21,943 bases of DNA from Desulfobacteraceae bacterium (GTDB lineage: Bacteria; Desulfobacterota; Desulfobacteria; Desulfobacterales; UBA11574), in the NCBI GenBank assembly GCA_029857875.1, contig JAOUGB010000001.1:1-21943 (forward strand), given 5' to 3'. Below are positions 13,778-21,524 of this stretch, piece by piece (the first letter of the stretch is position 1; each line of letters starts with the position of its first letter). The position numbers and the translations under genes were made by a program. The notes below the pieces were generated by a model, which saw only the letters and a list, made by a program, of their open reading frames with translations, searched no databases and had not been told where the DNA came from.

Positions 13778-14518
13778 GTCTTCTTCATCCTGGTGTCGCA
13801 GTCCCAGATATGCCTGTAGAACGTCACGATTTCGCATTACCATATGGGGCGGTCCTTCCGCAATTTTTTCTCCGTGATCGAGTGCCAGCAGACGATCTGA
13901 AACCTTTAAACTCAAATTTAAAAAATGGTCAATGATGAGAAGGCTTACGCCTCGCTCTCGTACCCTGTTTACCAGTTGGATCGCCTGTTTCACCAAAACC
14001 GGACTGAATCCTGCCGCCACTTCATCCAAAAGGAGTAGTTTCGGACGCGTTGCCAGAGCCCGGGCCAAATCCAGTCGCCGCTGTTCACTGAGGGTGAGTT
14101 GGCCGGCAGGTGTGTCGGCTTTATGGGCGATGCCGACAATTTCCAAAAGCTCTTTTGCCATCTGTCTATCTTCAGGACAGGCATGAAGAGAAAATCCTTT
14201 ACCAAAGATATGGCCGACCAACACATTTTGCATTGCGCTCATTCGAGGGAACGGTCTGGAGGATTGAAACGTTCTGCTGATGCCCAAACGACAGATCTCA
14301 TGCGGTTTAAGATTTGTGATATCAATGCCTTTAAACAAAATATTGCCGCTGCTGGGCCTGTATCGACCACAGATTAAATTAAACAGCGTTGTTTTGCCGG
14401 CACCATTGGGACCCACCAAGCCAACGATCTCTCCTTCGCTAAGAGAAAAATCAATATCGCTCAGGGCGCAAAAATTGTTAAACGTCTTATTTAATGATTT
14501 TAATTGTAACAGTATCAC
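13772..14518 (-). CDS. livG: Branched-chain amino acid/aromatic acid ABC transporter ATP-binding protein LivG
   Basis: The start is taken as GTG at 14518-14516, whose G overlaps the livM TAG stop (TAGTG), indicating translational coupling. The same frame remains open far upstream inside livM, but that part has no transporter features. The 248 residues include Walker A GLVGPNGAGKTTLFN, the LivG-type ISRTFQSSRPFPRMSAMQNV, Walker B LLLLDEVAAGFSP with the catalytic Glu, and the switch His in IIDHFL. The signature is altered: LTLSEQRRLD stands where LivG proteins usually read L-x-Y-G-Q-Q-R-R-L-E. It forms the ATPase pair with LivF. The stop codon is part of a heptamer array. Confidence 0.87.
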   Translation of the reverse strand: MILLQLKSLNKTFNNFCALSDIDFSLSEGEIVGLVGPNGAGKTTLFNLICGRYRPSSGNILFKGIDITNLKPHEICRLGISRTFQSSRPFPRMSAMQNVLVGHIFGKGFSLHACPEDRQMAKELLEIVGIAHKADTPAGQLTLSEQRRLDLARALATRPKLLLLDEVAAGFSPVLVKQAIQLVNRVRERGVSLLIIDHFLNLSLKVSDRLLALDHGEKIAEGPPHMVMRNRDVLQAYLGLRHQDEEDD

Positions 14519-15513
14519 TATGCGTTCCGCAACCTTCCCCAGAATCCGTTCGGCATAAAAAGCATCGTCAAAATCAACACAGCGCCGTAAAGAAACTCGT
14601 GACCCGCCGGAAGAAGGGGATGAAAAATAAACTGATCCACAGGATAAAGAACCAAAGCCGCAACAGCAGGTCCGAGGATTGTAAACCGTCCCCCACAAAT
14701 GGCAAAGATCATGGGGACAGCGGAAAAATGAAGTCCATAGACCAATCCGGGCTCGATATAACGGACAAGATGAGCATAACATGCTCCACTGACACCGGTA
14801 AAAAAGGCGCTCATTAGTAAAGATAACAATCGATATCTGTTTACATGGATGCCGACAGCTTCTGCCGCAATTTCCTCCTCGCGAATCGCCTGGAGTGCCA
14901 GCCCCATGTTGGATCGAAATACAAACGTTACAAGACCCAGCAATATCACAAAATACGCAAATACAAGATAATATGAAGCCGTGATGCTGGACCCAAAATC
15001 CACATGCCAAGCTCCCATACGAAGCGTTGGAAGTCCGGATATGCCGACCAGCCCAAGGGACCCCCGAGTCAATGCATCCCAGTTGTCCGTTATCACTCTG
15101 GGAATTTCGACAAATGCCAGAGTTGCCAGAGCAAAATAGGCACCCCTTAAGCGCAGGCAAATCAGTCCCACCATCAGTCCCAAGCCTGTTGCGAATAAAC
15201 CAGCCATGGGAATGGTAAGCCATGGGGACAGACCCTGCTCTAAGCTGAGCAAGGCTGAGCCATAAGCCCCTACACCAAAAAAGGCTGCGTGGCCCAGGGA
15301 AATGGAACCGCTGATACCCAGAAAGTTCCACGCCAATGCCAAAGAGGCCAGAAGCAGGGCGTGGGTAAAGACCTGAAGGATATAGTCGTTGGTTTGAACC
15401 AGCAGCGGTAGTGTTATCAGGGCCAAAAGCCCCAGAAAAAGGCTGGTTTTATCGGTTGTTATACCCCACTTATCGTCATATTGAACCGTTTTTTTGGATG
15501 TAGATTGAATCAT
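14518..15513 (-). CDS. livM: Branched-chain amino acid/aromatic acid ABC transporter permease LivM
   Basis: The 331-residue integral membrane protein has about nine or ten hydrophobic segments. It carries LivM motifs such as AWNFLGISGSISLGHAAFFG, GAYGSALL, LRLRGAYFALATLAF and AIREEEIAAEAVGI. The last is the conserved cytoplasmic loop contacting the ATPases. The C-terminus ends ILTMLFMPNGFWGRL, the usual LivM ending. It starts 17 nt after livH, and its stop overlaps the GTG of livG. With LivH it forms the transmembrane channel. Confidence 0.9.
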   Translation of the reverse strand: MIQSTSKKTVQYDDKWGITTDKTSLFLGLLALITLPLLVQTNDYILQVFTHALLLASLALAWNFLGISGSISLGHAAFFGVGAYGSALLSLEQGLSPWLTIPMAGLFATGLGLMVGLICLRLRGAYFALATLAFVEIPRVITDNWDALTRGSLGLVGISGLPTLRMGAWHVDFGSSITASYYLVFAYFVILLGLVTFVFRSNMGLALQAIREEEIAAEAVGIHVNRYRLLSLLMSAFFTGVSGACYAHLVRYIEPGLVYGLHFSAVPMIFAICGGRFTILGPAVAALVLYPVDQFIFHPLLPAGHEFLYGAVLILTMLFMPNGFWGRLRNA

Positions 15514-15530
15514 TATATCTTTTGTTTCTT

Positions 15531-16388
15531 TTATCCTTCTCCTTTACCTAAAATACCGTGTGGCCTGAAAGCCAAAAGGGTCAGGAGCAAAACTGCACTG
15601 ACCATTTCACGCCAGCTGGCACCACACAGGACAACGGTAAAAGATTCCGCCAACCCAAGAATCCAGCCCGCAAGAATAATGCTGCCCAGCCGACCGACAC
15701 CTGCGAAAATGGTAATGGTAATTGCCACCAGGGTGGCTTCATGACCGGTAGACGGATACAGGTAGTGAATGCAACCATAAAGAGGACCGGCCAGTCCGAT
15801 GAGGACGGCGCCGATACAGAAAGCGAGTGTTCCCATGGCTGTCACGTTGATACCCGCCAGAGCGGCGGCATCTTTTTCCTGGATAGTGGCCCTCAGGGCT
15901 TTTCCCAGATAGGTCCGATACATCAGCACATAAAGTATTCCAAGAATGATCAAAGATAAAAAAAACAGAGTGAGCTGGCCGTAACTGATGTAAAATCCGG
16001 GAATGTGAAATCCCTGATTCAAAATCGGAATCCGAATGAGCCGATAATCGCCGGAAAAGCAAAAAAGCATGCTGTTTTGGATCAAAATGGCCACACCAAA
16101 GCTGAGCACAATGGAATTCAGCTCTATGGGATCACGGAGACGGGAAAACAGGCGTTGCAGCCCCAGACAAATGAGCAGTATCACCAGAATAGCGAAAGGA
16201 AATGTCAAAACAAAAGGAAACGCCCATGCTTTCCATAACCAGTAAGCTGAGTAACCGGCCAGGACAAGCAATTCGCCATGGGCAAGGTTAAAATTCCGAG
16301 TTACCCCGAATATGAGGGCAAAACCGAGCGCGACGAGGACATAAAAAGAACCCAGGGAGATTCCGGAAACAAGAATGGTCGTCCACAT
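15531..16388 (-). CDS. livH: Branched-chain amino acid/aromatic acid ABC transporter permease LivH
   Basis: The start is placed at ATG 16388 (MWTTILVSGISLGSFYVLVA), the usual LivH N-terminus. The frame runs 41 codons further upstream into the palindromic repeat and has no family features there. The 285 residues show LivH motifs: ALGFALIFGVTRNFNLAHGE, SIVLSFGVAILIQN, RATIQEKDAAALAGIN and GHEATLVAITITIFAGVGRL. Several membrane helices are evident. No clear ribosome-binding site is visible. It lies about 270 nt downstream of livK; copy B of the palindromic element occupies much of that gap. Confidence 0.88.
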   Translation of the reverse strand: MWTTILVSGISLGSFYVLVALGFALIFGVTRNFNLAHGELLVLAGYSAYWLWKAWAFPFVLTFPFAILVILLICLGLQRLFSRLRDPIELNSIVLSFGVAILIQNSMLFCFSGDYRLIRIPILNQGFHIPGFYISYGQLTLFFLSLIILGILYVLMYRTYLGKALRATIQEKDAAALAGINVTAMGTLAFCIGAVLIGLAGPLYGCIHYLYPSTGHEATLVAITITIFAGVGRLGSIILAGWILGLAESFTVVLCGASWREMVSAVLLLTLLAFRPHGILGKGEG

Positions 16389-16460
16389 GTTTTTACGAAT
16401 TTGCAGCCATATGATTACGCGCTTATTATATGTATTAAATGCGCTTAGGTTTAAATGAGA

Positions 16461-16590
16461 GTTTGAAGTGCCTAAAGTTTGAAGTGAGCTAAAGTTAGGG
16501 TATTCTGTCAATTTTATATAAATAGATGGAGCAAAGCGACACCTTAACTTTAGGCACTTGTAACTTTAGCTCACTTTAGCCACTTTAAAG
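16461..16590. repeat. Palindromic intergenic element, copy B
   Basis: This is the homologue of the element at 7611-7734: left half with AAGTGCCTAAAGTTTGAAGT and AGTGAGCTAAAGTTA, core GGAGCAAAGCGACACC, right half AACTTTAGGCACTT and CTTTAGCTCACTTTAGCCAC. It sits between livK and livH. The long dyad symmetry should give a stable RNA or DNA stem. Confidence 0.85.
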
Positions 16591-16657
16591 TCTTGTATTA
16601 CTGCTAATTTATGACTTGATATCACATACTTTACAAAAATACGATTAGCCTGGCAAT

Positions 16658-17854
16658 TTATCTTTCCTCCCATGACGGCATTGGATATACTGACTGTCCG
16701 GTAGATCGATCCGGCGGATAGACGACCACAAGTTTTCCTTTCTGAATCTGAACGACCATGTGGCGATAACTTGCCGGATCACCATCGGCGTCAAAATAAA
16801 GATGCTCCATGGGCAGCACTAAATCCAGTTTTGTCAGTGCTTGCCGAATATTTTCGCCGTTTAGGGTTTGACCGTTATTCAGAACATTTTGCATCGCCGC
16901 AATAAGGACCTTGGCGGATGTGTAACCGTGCATATTGGTGGTATTCGGGAGTTGGCTGAACATCTTTTGAAAATTATTGACAAAAGACGCAGAGGCTTTC
17001 TCCGTTCCCGGTACGGTAATTCCCGGATGCCAGGCACAGGTGCTGTAGAGATAGTCGGCGTCTTTTCCCAAAGCATGAATAAAACTTTCATACGCAATAC
17101 CGAAAGGGCCGATATACGCCTTGGGAGTCATTCTATTCTCTTTAAGCTGTCTCACGAAAAGAATATGGTCCGGTGTAAAGCCGCCGGAAACGATCACATC
17201 GATTTTCATGCCGGCCAGCTTGGCAATCAGCGGTGTAAAATCGGGCGTACCGGGACGGAATTTTTCAACCAGCCGGACCATTAGTCCCCGTTTTGTAAGA
17301 CAGCGCTCCAGATCCCTGGCCAGTTCAGTGGAACCGGGAGTGGCGGCATGTAAAATGGCCAGACGTTGGGGTTTAAAACTTTCGATGAGGATTCCACAGA
17401 GGGGTTCAACAAATCCCTGAAGCTTTGAAACCCTGAACAAGTAAGGGTTCTTATGCTGTGTCAATTCTTTTTGGAGACTGGCGCTGGCGACATAAGGAAT
17501 TTTGTGTTTTTTTGCGATGGCAGCAATTGGACCGACCAGTGAATCAACGTAACCGCCGGTAATGGCCGCCACGTTTTGCCATGAACATAATTCTTCAGCC
17601 CTGGAGATGGCCACATCGGGCTGGCTTTGGTCGTCCCTTGAGATGAGCTGTAGTTGATTTCCGCCGATACCTCCAGCCGTGTTAGCTTCGGCAACGGCAA
17701 CTTCAATCCCCTGATGGATTTCAATACCTTGCTTTGCAAACCTTCCGGAAAGGGGATTAATTTCACCGATTTTTATCGTTGCGGTGTAACCGGTTTGGCT
17801 CCACAAAGCAAACAGCATTAAATAAACAATAATACAGAAACGTCTGAAAAACAT
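16658..17854 (-). CDS. livK: Periplasmic substrate-binding protein of the Liv-type ABC transporter
   Basis: The 398-residue protein has a signal peptide (RRFCIIVYLMLFALWSQTG, cleavage near GYTA) followed by the type I periplasmic binding fold of Peripla_BP_6: IKIGEINPLSGRFAKQGIEI, GIEVAVAEANTAGGIGGNQL and ISRDDQSQPDVAISRAEEL. Next are AITGGYVDSLVGPIAAIAKK and IPYVASASL. Later segments (VDVIVSGGFTPDHILFVRQL-like, YIGPFGIAYESF, CAWHPG) resemble binding proteins for amide or aromatic acids as well as branched-chain amino acids. The ligand cannot be deduced. It is the first gene of the importer set and about 100 nt downstream of the metallo-hydrolase. Confidence 0.87.
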   Translation of the reverse strand: MFFRRFCIIVYLMLFALWSQTGYTATIKIGEINPLSGRFAKQGIEIHQGIEVAVAEANTAGGIGGNQLQLISRDDQSQPDVAISRAEELCSWQNVAAITGGYVDSLVGPIAAIAKKHKIPYVASASLQKELTQHKNPYLFRVSKLQGFVEPLCGILIESFKPQRLAILHAATPGSTELARDLERCLTKRGLMVRLVEKFRPGTPDFTPLIAKLAGMKIDVIVSGGFTPDHILFVRQLKENRMTPKAYIGPFGIAYESFIHALGKDADYLYSTCAWHPGITVPGTEKASASFVNNFQKMFSQLPNTTNMHGYTSAKVLIAAMQNVLNNGQTLNGENIRQALTKLDLVLPMEHLYFDADGDPASYRHMVVQIQKGKLVVVYPPDRSTGQSVYPMPSWEER

Positions 17855-17922
17855 GAGAATAAAACCTATGTGATTTCCTGGATTTTTCCCATGGTGAAAG
17901 CCTCGTTTGTAAACATAGCTTC

Positions 17923-17958
17923 TGTTCCCTGCTAGCTGATTCCTGATCTCTGAAGCTA
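17923..17958 (-). repeat. Heptamer array after the metallo-hydrolase gene, overlapping its stop codon
   Basis: Units on the plus strand are TGTTCCC, TGCTAGC, TGATTCC, TGATCTC and TGAAGCT, in strict 7-bp phase. The final unit and next base include the metallo-hydrolase stop codon (17958-17956). In the sense direction this reads TAG, then phased units such as GGAATCA and GGGAACA, as found after livG. Confidence 0.65.
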
Positions 17959-18918
17959 AGAAAACATCATCTTAGAACCCACACTGTTGAGCACAAAGCT
18001 TTCGGGAAATTCTTTTTGAAACCGCTGTATCGCTTTCCAGCCGGTACAGTGCATGGGTATCAACACATCGGGATCTATTTTTTTCAATGCATCGACCGTT
18101 GGATCATGGAATTTTTCGAAAAACGGGCCGGACAGGTGAAATCCTCCTAAAACCGCATGGATTTTCTGCTCTCCGGTGGTTTTTTGCGCAAACATCAGTG
18201 TATTGACAATTCCGGCATGAGCACAGCCGGAAATCACAACCAGCCCTTTTTCCCGGAGTTTCATGACAATGGCTTGGTCGTCAAGAATCGGGTCTTGAAC
18301 GAGTTCTCCGTTTTTTTCCATGAGGGCATTGGGCATGCCTTTTTCAAAAGGGGTGGCTCTTTCCACTTCGCCGGTGACCATAATCATATCATCAGCGATA
18401 CAGATTGGTGTTTCGCTTTCTATGATTTCAACATTTTTTTGCTCCAACTCATCTTTTGCAAGGGTTTGAGGCCAAATATTTTTTGATCCGTCAGGCTGAC
18501 GAGTATAGCGAGGATATACAAAGGCCCCGGGATGTAAAACCAGTGGAATGGTACGGGATATTTTATCGAGAATGCCGTACAAAGTACCGGTATGATCCAT
18601 ATGCCCATGACTCAGGACAATCGCCTCTATATCATCAATGTTCAATCCCAGTTGTTCTATATTATGGAGTACGCCAATTTTTGTGTATCCCGTGTCCAAA
18701 AGGATGGAGTGTTTATCTTCCCCTTGATAAACCGTAACGAGCAAAGAGAGGCCGTGTTCAGCAAGAAAAGTGTCAGCTTTAACTTTGCCTTCCTTTGATA
18801 AAGGGGGACGTGTTATTACATCGGTGCTTGGGAGCAGAACATCCACATAATTATCGATAAGCGTTGTAATCTCAACACGATCCACCGTTTTTAACGAAAC
18901 AGATACATTTTTATTCAT
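17956..18918 (-). CDS. MBL-fold metallo-hydrolase, COG1237 type
   Basis: The 320 residues carry the metallo-beta-lactamase zinc motif LSHGHMDHTG (His104, His106, Asp108, His109), preceded by SILLDTGYT. Further metal-ligand candidates are SGCAHAGIVN, VLGGFHLSG and IPMHCTGWKA. The N-terminus EITTLIDNYVDVLLP and the C-terminal MHCTGW segment are typical of COG1237, which includes enzymes annotated as dihydropterin/ribofuranosyl-aminobenzene phosphate synthases, although most members are unassigned. The ATG has GGAGG 7 nt upstream. Placed between the CoA ligase and the importer, it could hydrolyse a pathway intermediate, but this is inference from position only. Confidence 0.83.
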   Translation of the reverse strand: MNKNVSVSLKTVDRVEITTLIDNYVDVLLPSTDVITRPPLSKEGKVKADTFLAEHGLSLLVTVYQGEDKHSILLDTGYTKIGVLHNIEQLGLNIDDIEAIVLSHGHMDHTGTLYGILDKISRTIPLVLHPGAFVYPRYTRQPDGSKNIWPQTLAKDELEQKNVEIIESETPICIADDMIMVTGEVERATPFEKGMPNALMEKNGELVQDPILDDQAIVMKLREKGLVVISGCAHAGIVNTLMFAQKTTGEQKIHAVLGGFHLSGPFFEKFHDPTVDALKKIDPDVLIPMHCTGWKAIQRFQKEFPESFVLNSVGSKMMFS

Positions 18919-18925
18919 GGTTTTT

Positions 18926-18965
18926 CCTCCATTGTGTGCTCATTGCCTCCATTCGGTGCTGATTG
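18926..18965 (-). repeat. Tandem 20-bp duplication covering the metallo-hydrolase ribosome-binding site
   Basis: Two adjacent 20-bp units, CCTCCATTGTGTGCTCATTG (18926-18945) and CCTCCATTCGGTGCTGATTG (18946-18965), agree at 17 of 20 positions. On the gene's strand each ends in ATGGAGG; the proximal one is the ribosome-binding site and the distal one is a spare. Confidence 0.75.
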
Positions 18966-19102
18966 TTGTTAATACAAACCCCATATTACGGATAACGATC
19001 GAAAGAAAACCCAACTTAATGTTTATGGCAAAAAAATAAGCATGTAAAGAGATTTATTAGATCTAAAAAGCCCCGTATTTAAGAAAGGTTACTGCAGCAA
19101 AT

Positions 19103-19135
19103 AAAAACCCCCCTCACCTTAGAAAGTGAGGGGGG
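19103..19135 (-). terminator. Strong intrinsic terminator of the aryl-CoA ligase gene
   Basis: A perfect 10-bp stem, CCCCCCTCAC (19108-19117) with GTGAGGGGGG (19126-19135), encloses an 8-nt loop. Read on the minus strand it is followed immediately by TTTTTATTT. It lies 30 nt after the ligase stop codon and separates that gene from the metallo-hydrolase gene. Confidence 0.93.
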
Positions 19136-19164
19136 AATCATTATCTCATACTGCGAACCATCGA

Positions 19165-20811
19165 TTATTTAGGTGGACGCAGATGACGTCTCAGGAGCTT
19201 GCCGGTGGGTGTGCGCGGCAGTTCACTCCGGTACTCGATGGCTCTGGGGAGCTTGTAGATAGCAATGTGTTCCTTCAAGAATTCTTTGAGTTCTTCGAAG
19301 AATTCATCACTGCCTTCCCGACCTTCTTTCAGAACCACAAAGGCTTTGGTGATCTGACCTTTTTCAGGATCAGGGATACCCACAACACCGGCTTCGGCAA
19401 CTGCCGGATGCTTTTCGATGGCTTCTTCCACTTCGGCAGGACCGATTCGGTAACCGGAACTCTTGATCATGTCGTCTTCACGGGATACGAAGAAAATGTT
19501 GCCGTCCGCTTTCATGTAGACCGCATCACCCATCTGGTTCCAGCCGTTGACCACGCCTTTTTTCTGGGATTTGATAAGTTTCTCATTATCTTCGTAGGGT
19601 TTCCAGTACAGACTTCCCGAGGGGCCCTTTAAAACCATGCTGCCGACTTGATCCGGCTTGCAGTCATTCCATTCCGGGTCAACCACCCGCACCTCAACTC
19701 CAGGCAGCGCTTTGCCGATGGAGTCGGGCATAGGCTCGGGATTCATGGTGTTGGACGTCACCAGGTGGAGCATTTCAGTGCCGCCCAAGCCTTCCCAGAT
19801 GGGCAGGCCGGTCAGTTTCTGCCATGCCGACAGGGTTTCGGAACCCAGGGCGTCGCCGCCGGAGGTGTAAAGACGAATTGAACTGGTGTCGTAATCCTTG
19901 AATTTGGGGAACTTCATCAGAGCGCGGTAGCCGGTGGGCAGACCGGTGAGGATTGTGATTTTGTGTTTCCCGATCAGTTCCAACATCTCCGGCGGTGTGA
20001 ACTTTGGAATCAGAGAGATGGCTGCACCGCCTTCAAAAGGCATCAAAGTAAAGGTGCCGAACCCTGCGGCAAAGGAAACCGGGGCGGCTCCGCCCAGAAC
20101 ATCACCGGGCTTCATCTTGTATACATGTTTGTTGACCAATTTGGTCTCTATGACAATCGGCCGGACAAAGTGGACACAGCCTTTGGGCATGCCGGTGGTA
20201 CCGGATGTATAGAGCATAATGCCGATGTCGCCACCCTTTAGCATGGTGGCTTTCAGATCAGCAGAACCGGCCGCGAGCATTTCTTCATAGACCATGTTTC
20301 CCGCGGCCTTGACTTCGTCGGCTTTGCCGCCGATAACGATGACTTTGGTACCGAACTTGAAGTTGGGCTTGGCCTGTTCCACCGGGGGCATCAGCGGGGC
20401 ATTGACAATAAAAAACTTCATTTCAGCATTGTTGGCCACAAATGCTACTTCTTCACCGGACCACAGCGGCGATGTCGGTACCGGAACGGCACCGATTTTC
20501 TCAATGGCAAAGATGGCCACCAGGGCCTGAATGGAATTCACCAGACGAATCCCCACCCGGTCCTGGGATTCAACGCCGGAATCTTTAAGGCTGTTGCCGA
20601 ACTTGTTGACCATTTCCTGGAGCTGGGCGTAGCTGACGTTTTGGTCCATGAACTTAATGGCGACGTTACCACCTTTGCCTTCTCGAACATGGCGGTCAAG
20701 CAAAAAGTCGGCAAGATTCAATTCATCCGGTGTATCCGCAAACTCTTCTGGAACCAAATATTCCGGCCACAAATCTTTTGGTGGCAGCATTTTTTCCGGT
20801 ATTTTACCCAT
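19165..20811 (-). CDS. AMP-forming aryl-/acyl-CoA ligase, (2-amino)benzoate-CoA ligase-like
   Basis: The 548-residue adenylate-forming enzyme has the ATP loop YTSGTTGMPKG (201-211), the A5 motif WEGLGGTEML, A7 NQMGDAVYMKADG, A8 SREDDMIKSSGYRIGPAEVE and catalytic Lys538 in PTGKLLRR. It activates a carboxylic acid as acyl-AMP and transfers it to CoA. The N-terminus (PPKDLWPEYLVPEEF, DELNLADFLLD) and the spacing recall benzoate and 2-aminobenzoate CoA ligases, so an aromatic acid is the best guess; other short or cyclic acids are possible. AGGGAGG lies 9 nt before the ATG. It is transcribed as its own unit with a strong terminator and opposes the gene at 21878 across a long regulatory region. 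Confidence 0.87.
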   Translation of the reverse strand: MGKIPEKMLPPKDLWPEYLVPEEFADTPDELNLADFLLDRHVREGKGGNVAIKFMDQNVSYAQLQEMVNKFGNSLKDSGVESQDRVGIRLVNSIQALVAIFAIEKIGAVPVPTSPLWSGEEVAFVANNAEMKFFIVNAPLMPPVEQAKPNFKFGTKVIVIGGKADEVKAAGNMVYEEMLAAGSADLKATMLKGGDIGIMLYTSGTTGMPKGCVHFVRPIVIETKLVNKHVYKMKPGDVLGGAAPVSFAAGFGTFTLMPFEGGAAISLIPKFTPPEMLELIGKHKITILTGLPTGYRALMKFPKFKDYDTSSIRLYTSGGDALGSETLSAWQKLTGLPIWEGLGGTEMLHLVTSNTMNPEPMPDSIGKALPGVEVRVVDPEWNDCKPDQVGSMVLKGPSGSLYWKPYEDNEKLIKSQKKGVVNGWNQMGDAVYMKADGNIFFVSREDDMIKSSGYRIGPAEVEEAIEKHPAVAEAGVVGIPDPEKGQITKAFVVLKEGREGSDEFFEELKEFLKEHIAIYKLPRAIEYRSELPRTPTGKLLRRHLRPPK

Positions 20812-20994
20812 AGTATAAACCTCCCTAATTTTCTTGTTGTCTGATTAATGTAACATGTGCCTATCTCTCAACAGCCGAGGGTATATCCCTTTTGCAGCCT
20901 GCAAATTTTAGTTTGAAATACCTGTATTCGATTGTTACTAAATTCCAACACGGCAGACGTTCGGGCATATCCCCGGGCCAATTTTTCTAAAAAT

Positions 20995-21007
20995 TCACCT
21001 CCTTTCC
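20995..21007 (-). promoter_or_regulatory. Orphan perfect Shine-Dalgarno string on the ligase strand
   Basis: On the minus strand the sequence reads GGAAAGGAGGTGA, complementary to the usual 3' end of 16S rRNA. It lies about 185 nt upstream of the ligase ATG. The overlapping GTG frame is only three codons, and no start sits at a normal distance, so it appears to be a ribosome-binding site without a gene, or a leader element. Confidence 0.5.
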
Positions 21008-21405
21008 AAAAAAATGTTGGGACCGATTGAAAGATTTTTCATGAGCCTTACGGATAGCTCAAAACTGAATAAATATCGTTTGGAAAAGCTATCGAACAGT
21101 TGCCTATAAAATATCCATAAATAAATTGCAAGGTAAAAAAACATATGTGTTTAAAGCCTTTTTTTCGGTACGAAACCGAGGGAAACTGTTATGTTCGTTG
21201 GTTCGTGTTTTCAGATAATTTATACCGTATAAAGTACTCCGGGATATCTGTTAATCTACATGTTGTATGTTATGGGGTATAAAACGCTATTGAAAAAACG
21301 TTTGAATGATTCAGTTCGATATTCCTTCAGTCACTATGTGTTTTAAGGAGGCAAAATTATAAACCCTTGTCATCCGTGCTTAAACCGCAGGATCTTAGAA
21401 TTTTT

Positions 21406-21418
21406 TGAATAAAATTCA
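21406..21418. promoter_or_regulatory. Operator dyad 1, TGAAT-AAA-ATTCA
   Basis: A perfect 5-3-5 dyad centred at 21412, upstream of the TTGACA box at 21429-21434. It shares its half-sites and 3-nt spacer with the dyads at 21469 and 21525. Confidence 0.6.
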
Positions 21419-21428
21419 TTTTTTACTC

Positions 21429-21457
21429 TTGACAAAATTTGTAAACAATTTTAAAAA
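21429..21457 (+). promoter_or_regulatory. Possible sigma-70 promoter for the downstream plus-strand gene
   Basis: A perfect -35 TTGACA (21429-21434) is followed after 17 nt by TAAAAA (21452-21457), a weak -10 matching TATAAT at 4 of 6 positions. The predicted start near 21464 would put operator dyad 2 at about +5 to +17 and dyad 1 near -52. Confidence 0.4.
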
Positions 21458-21468
21458 AAACACTGCAC

Positions 21469-21481
21469 TGAATCAGATTCA
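21469..21481. promoter_or_regulatory. Operator dyad 2, TGAATC-A-GATTCA
   Basis: A perfect dyad centred at 21475 with 6-bp arms. It is preceded by CAC and followed by A, giving the extended match CACTGAAT-N3-ATTCAA shared with dyad 3. It lies just downstream of the proposed promoter. Confidence 0.65.
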
Positions 21482-21524
21482 ATTTTTGATTTTGCAGACA
21501 ACTCAAATCAAATATTGCATTCAC

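Noticed and set aside
14519..15331. A 271-codon open stretch continuous with the livG frame upstream of its GTG
   Set aside because: It overlaps livM in another frame on the same strand. Its translation is Cys- and Trp-rich low-quality sequence without family motifs, while livM is clearly coding.
21274..21289. GG-N10-GC match resembling a sigma-54 promoter
   Set aside because: Only the TGG and GCT ends match; the conserved CAC and TT positions are missing, and it is nearly 600 nt from the next gene.
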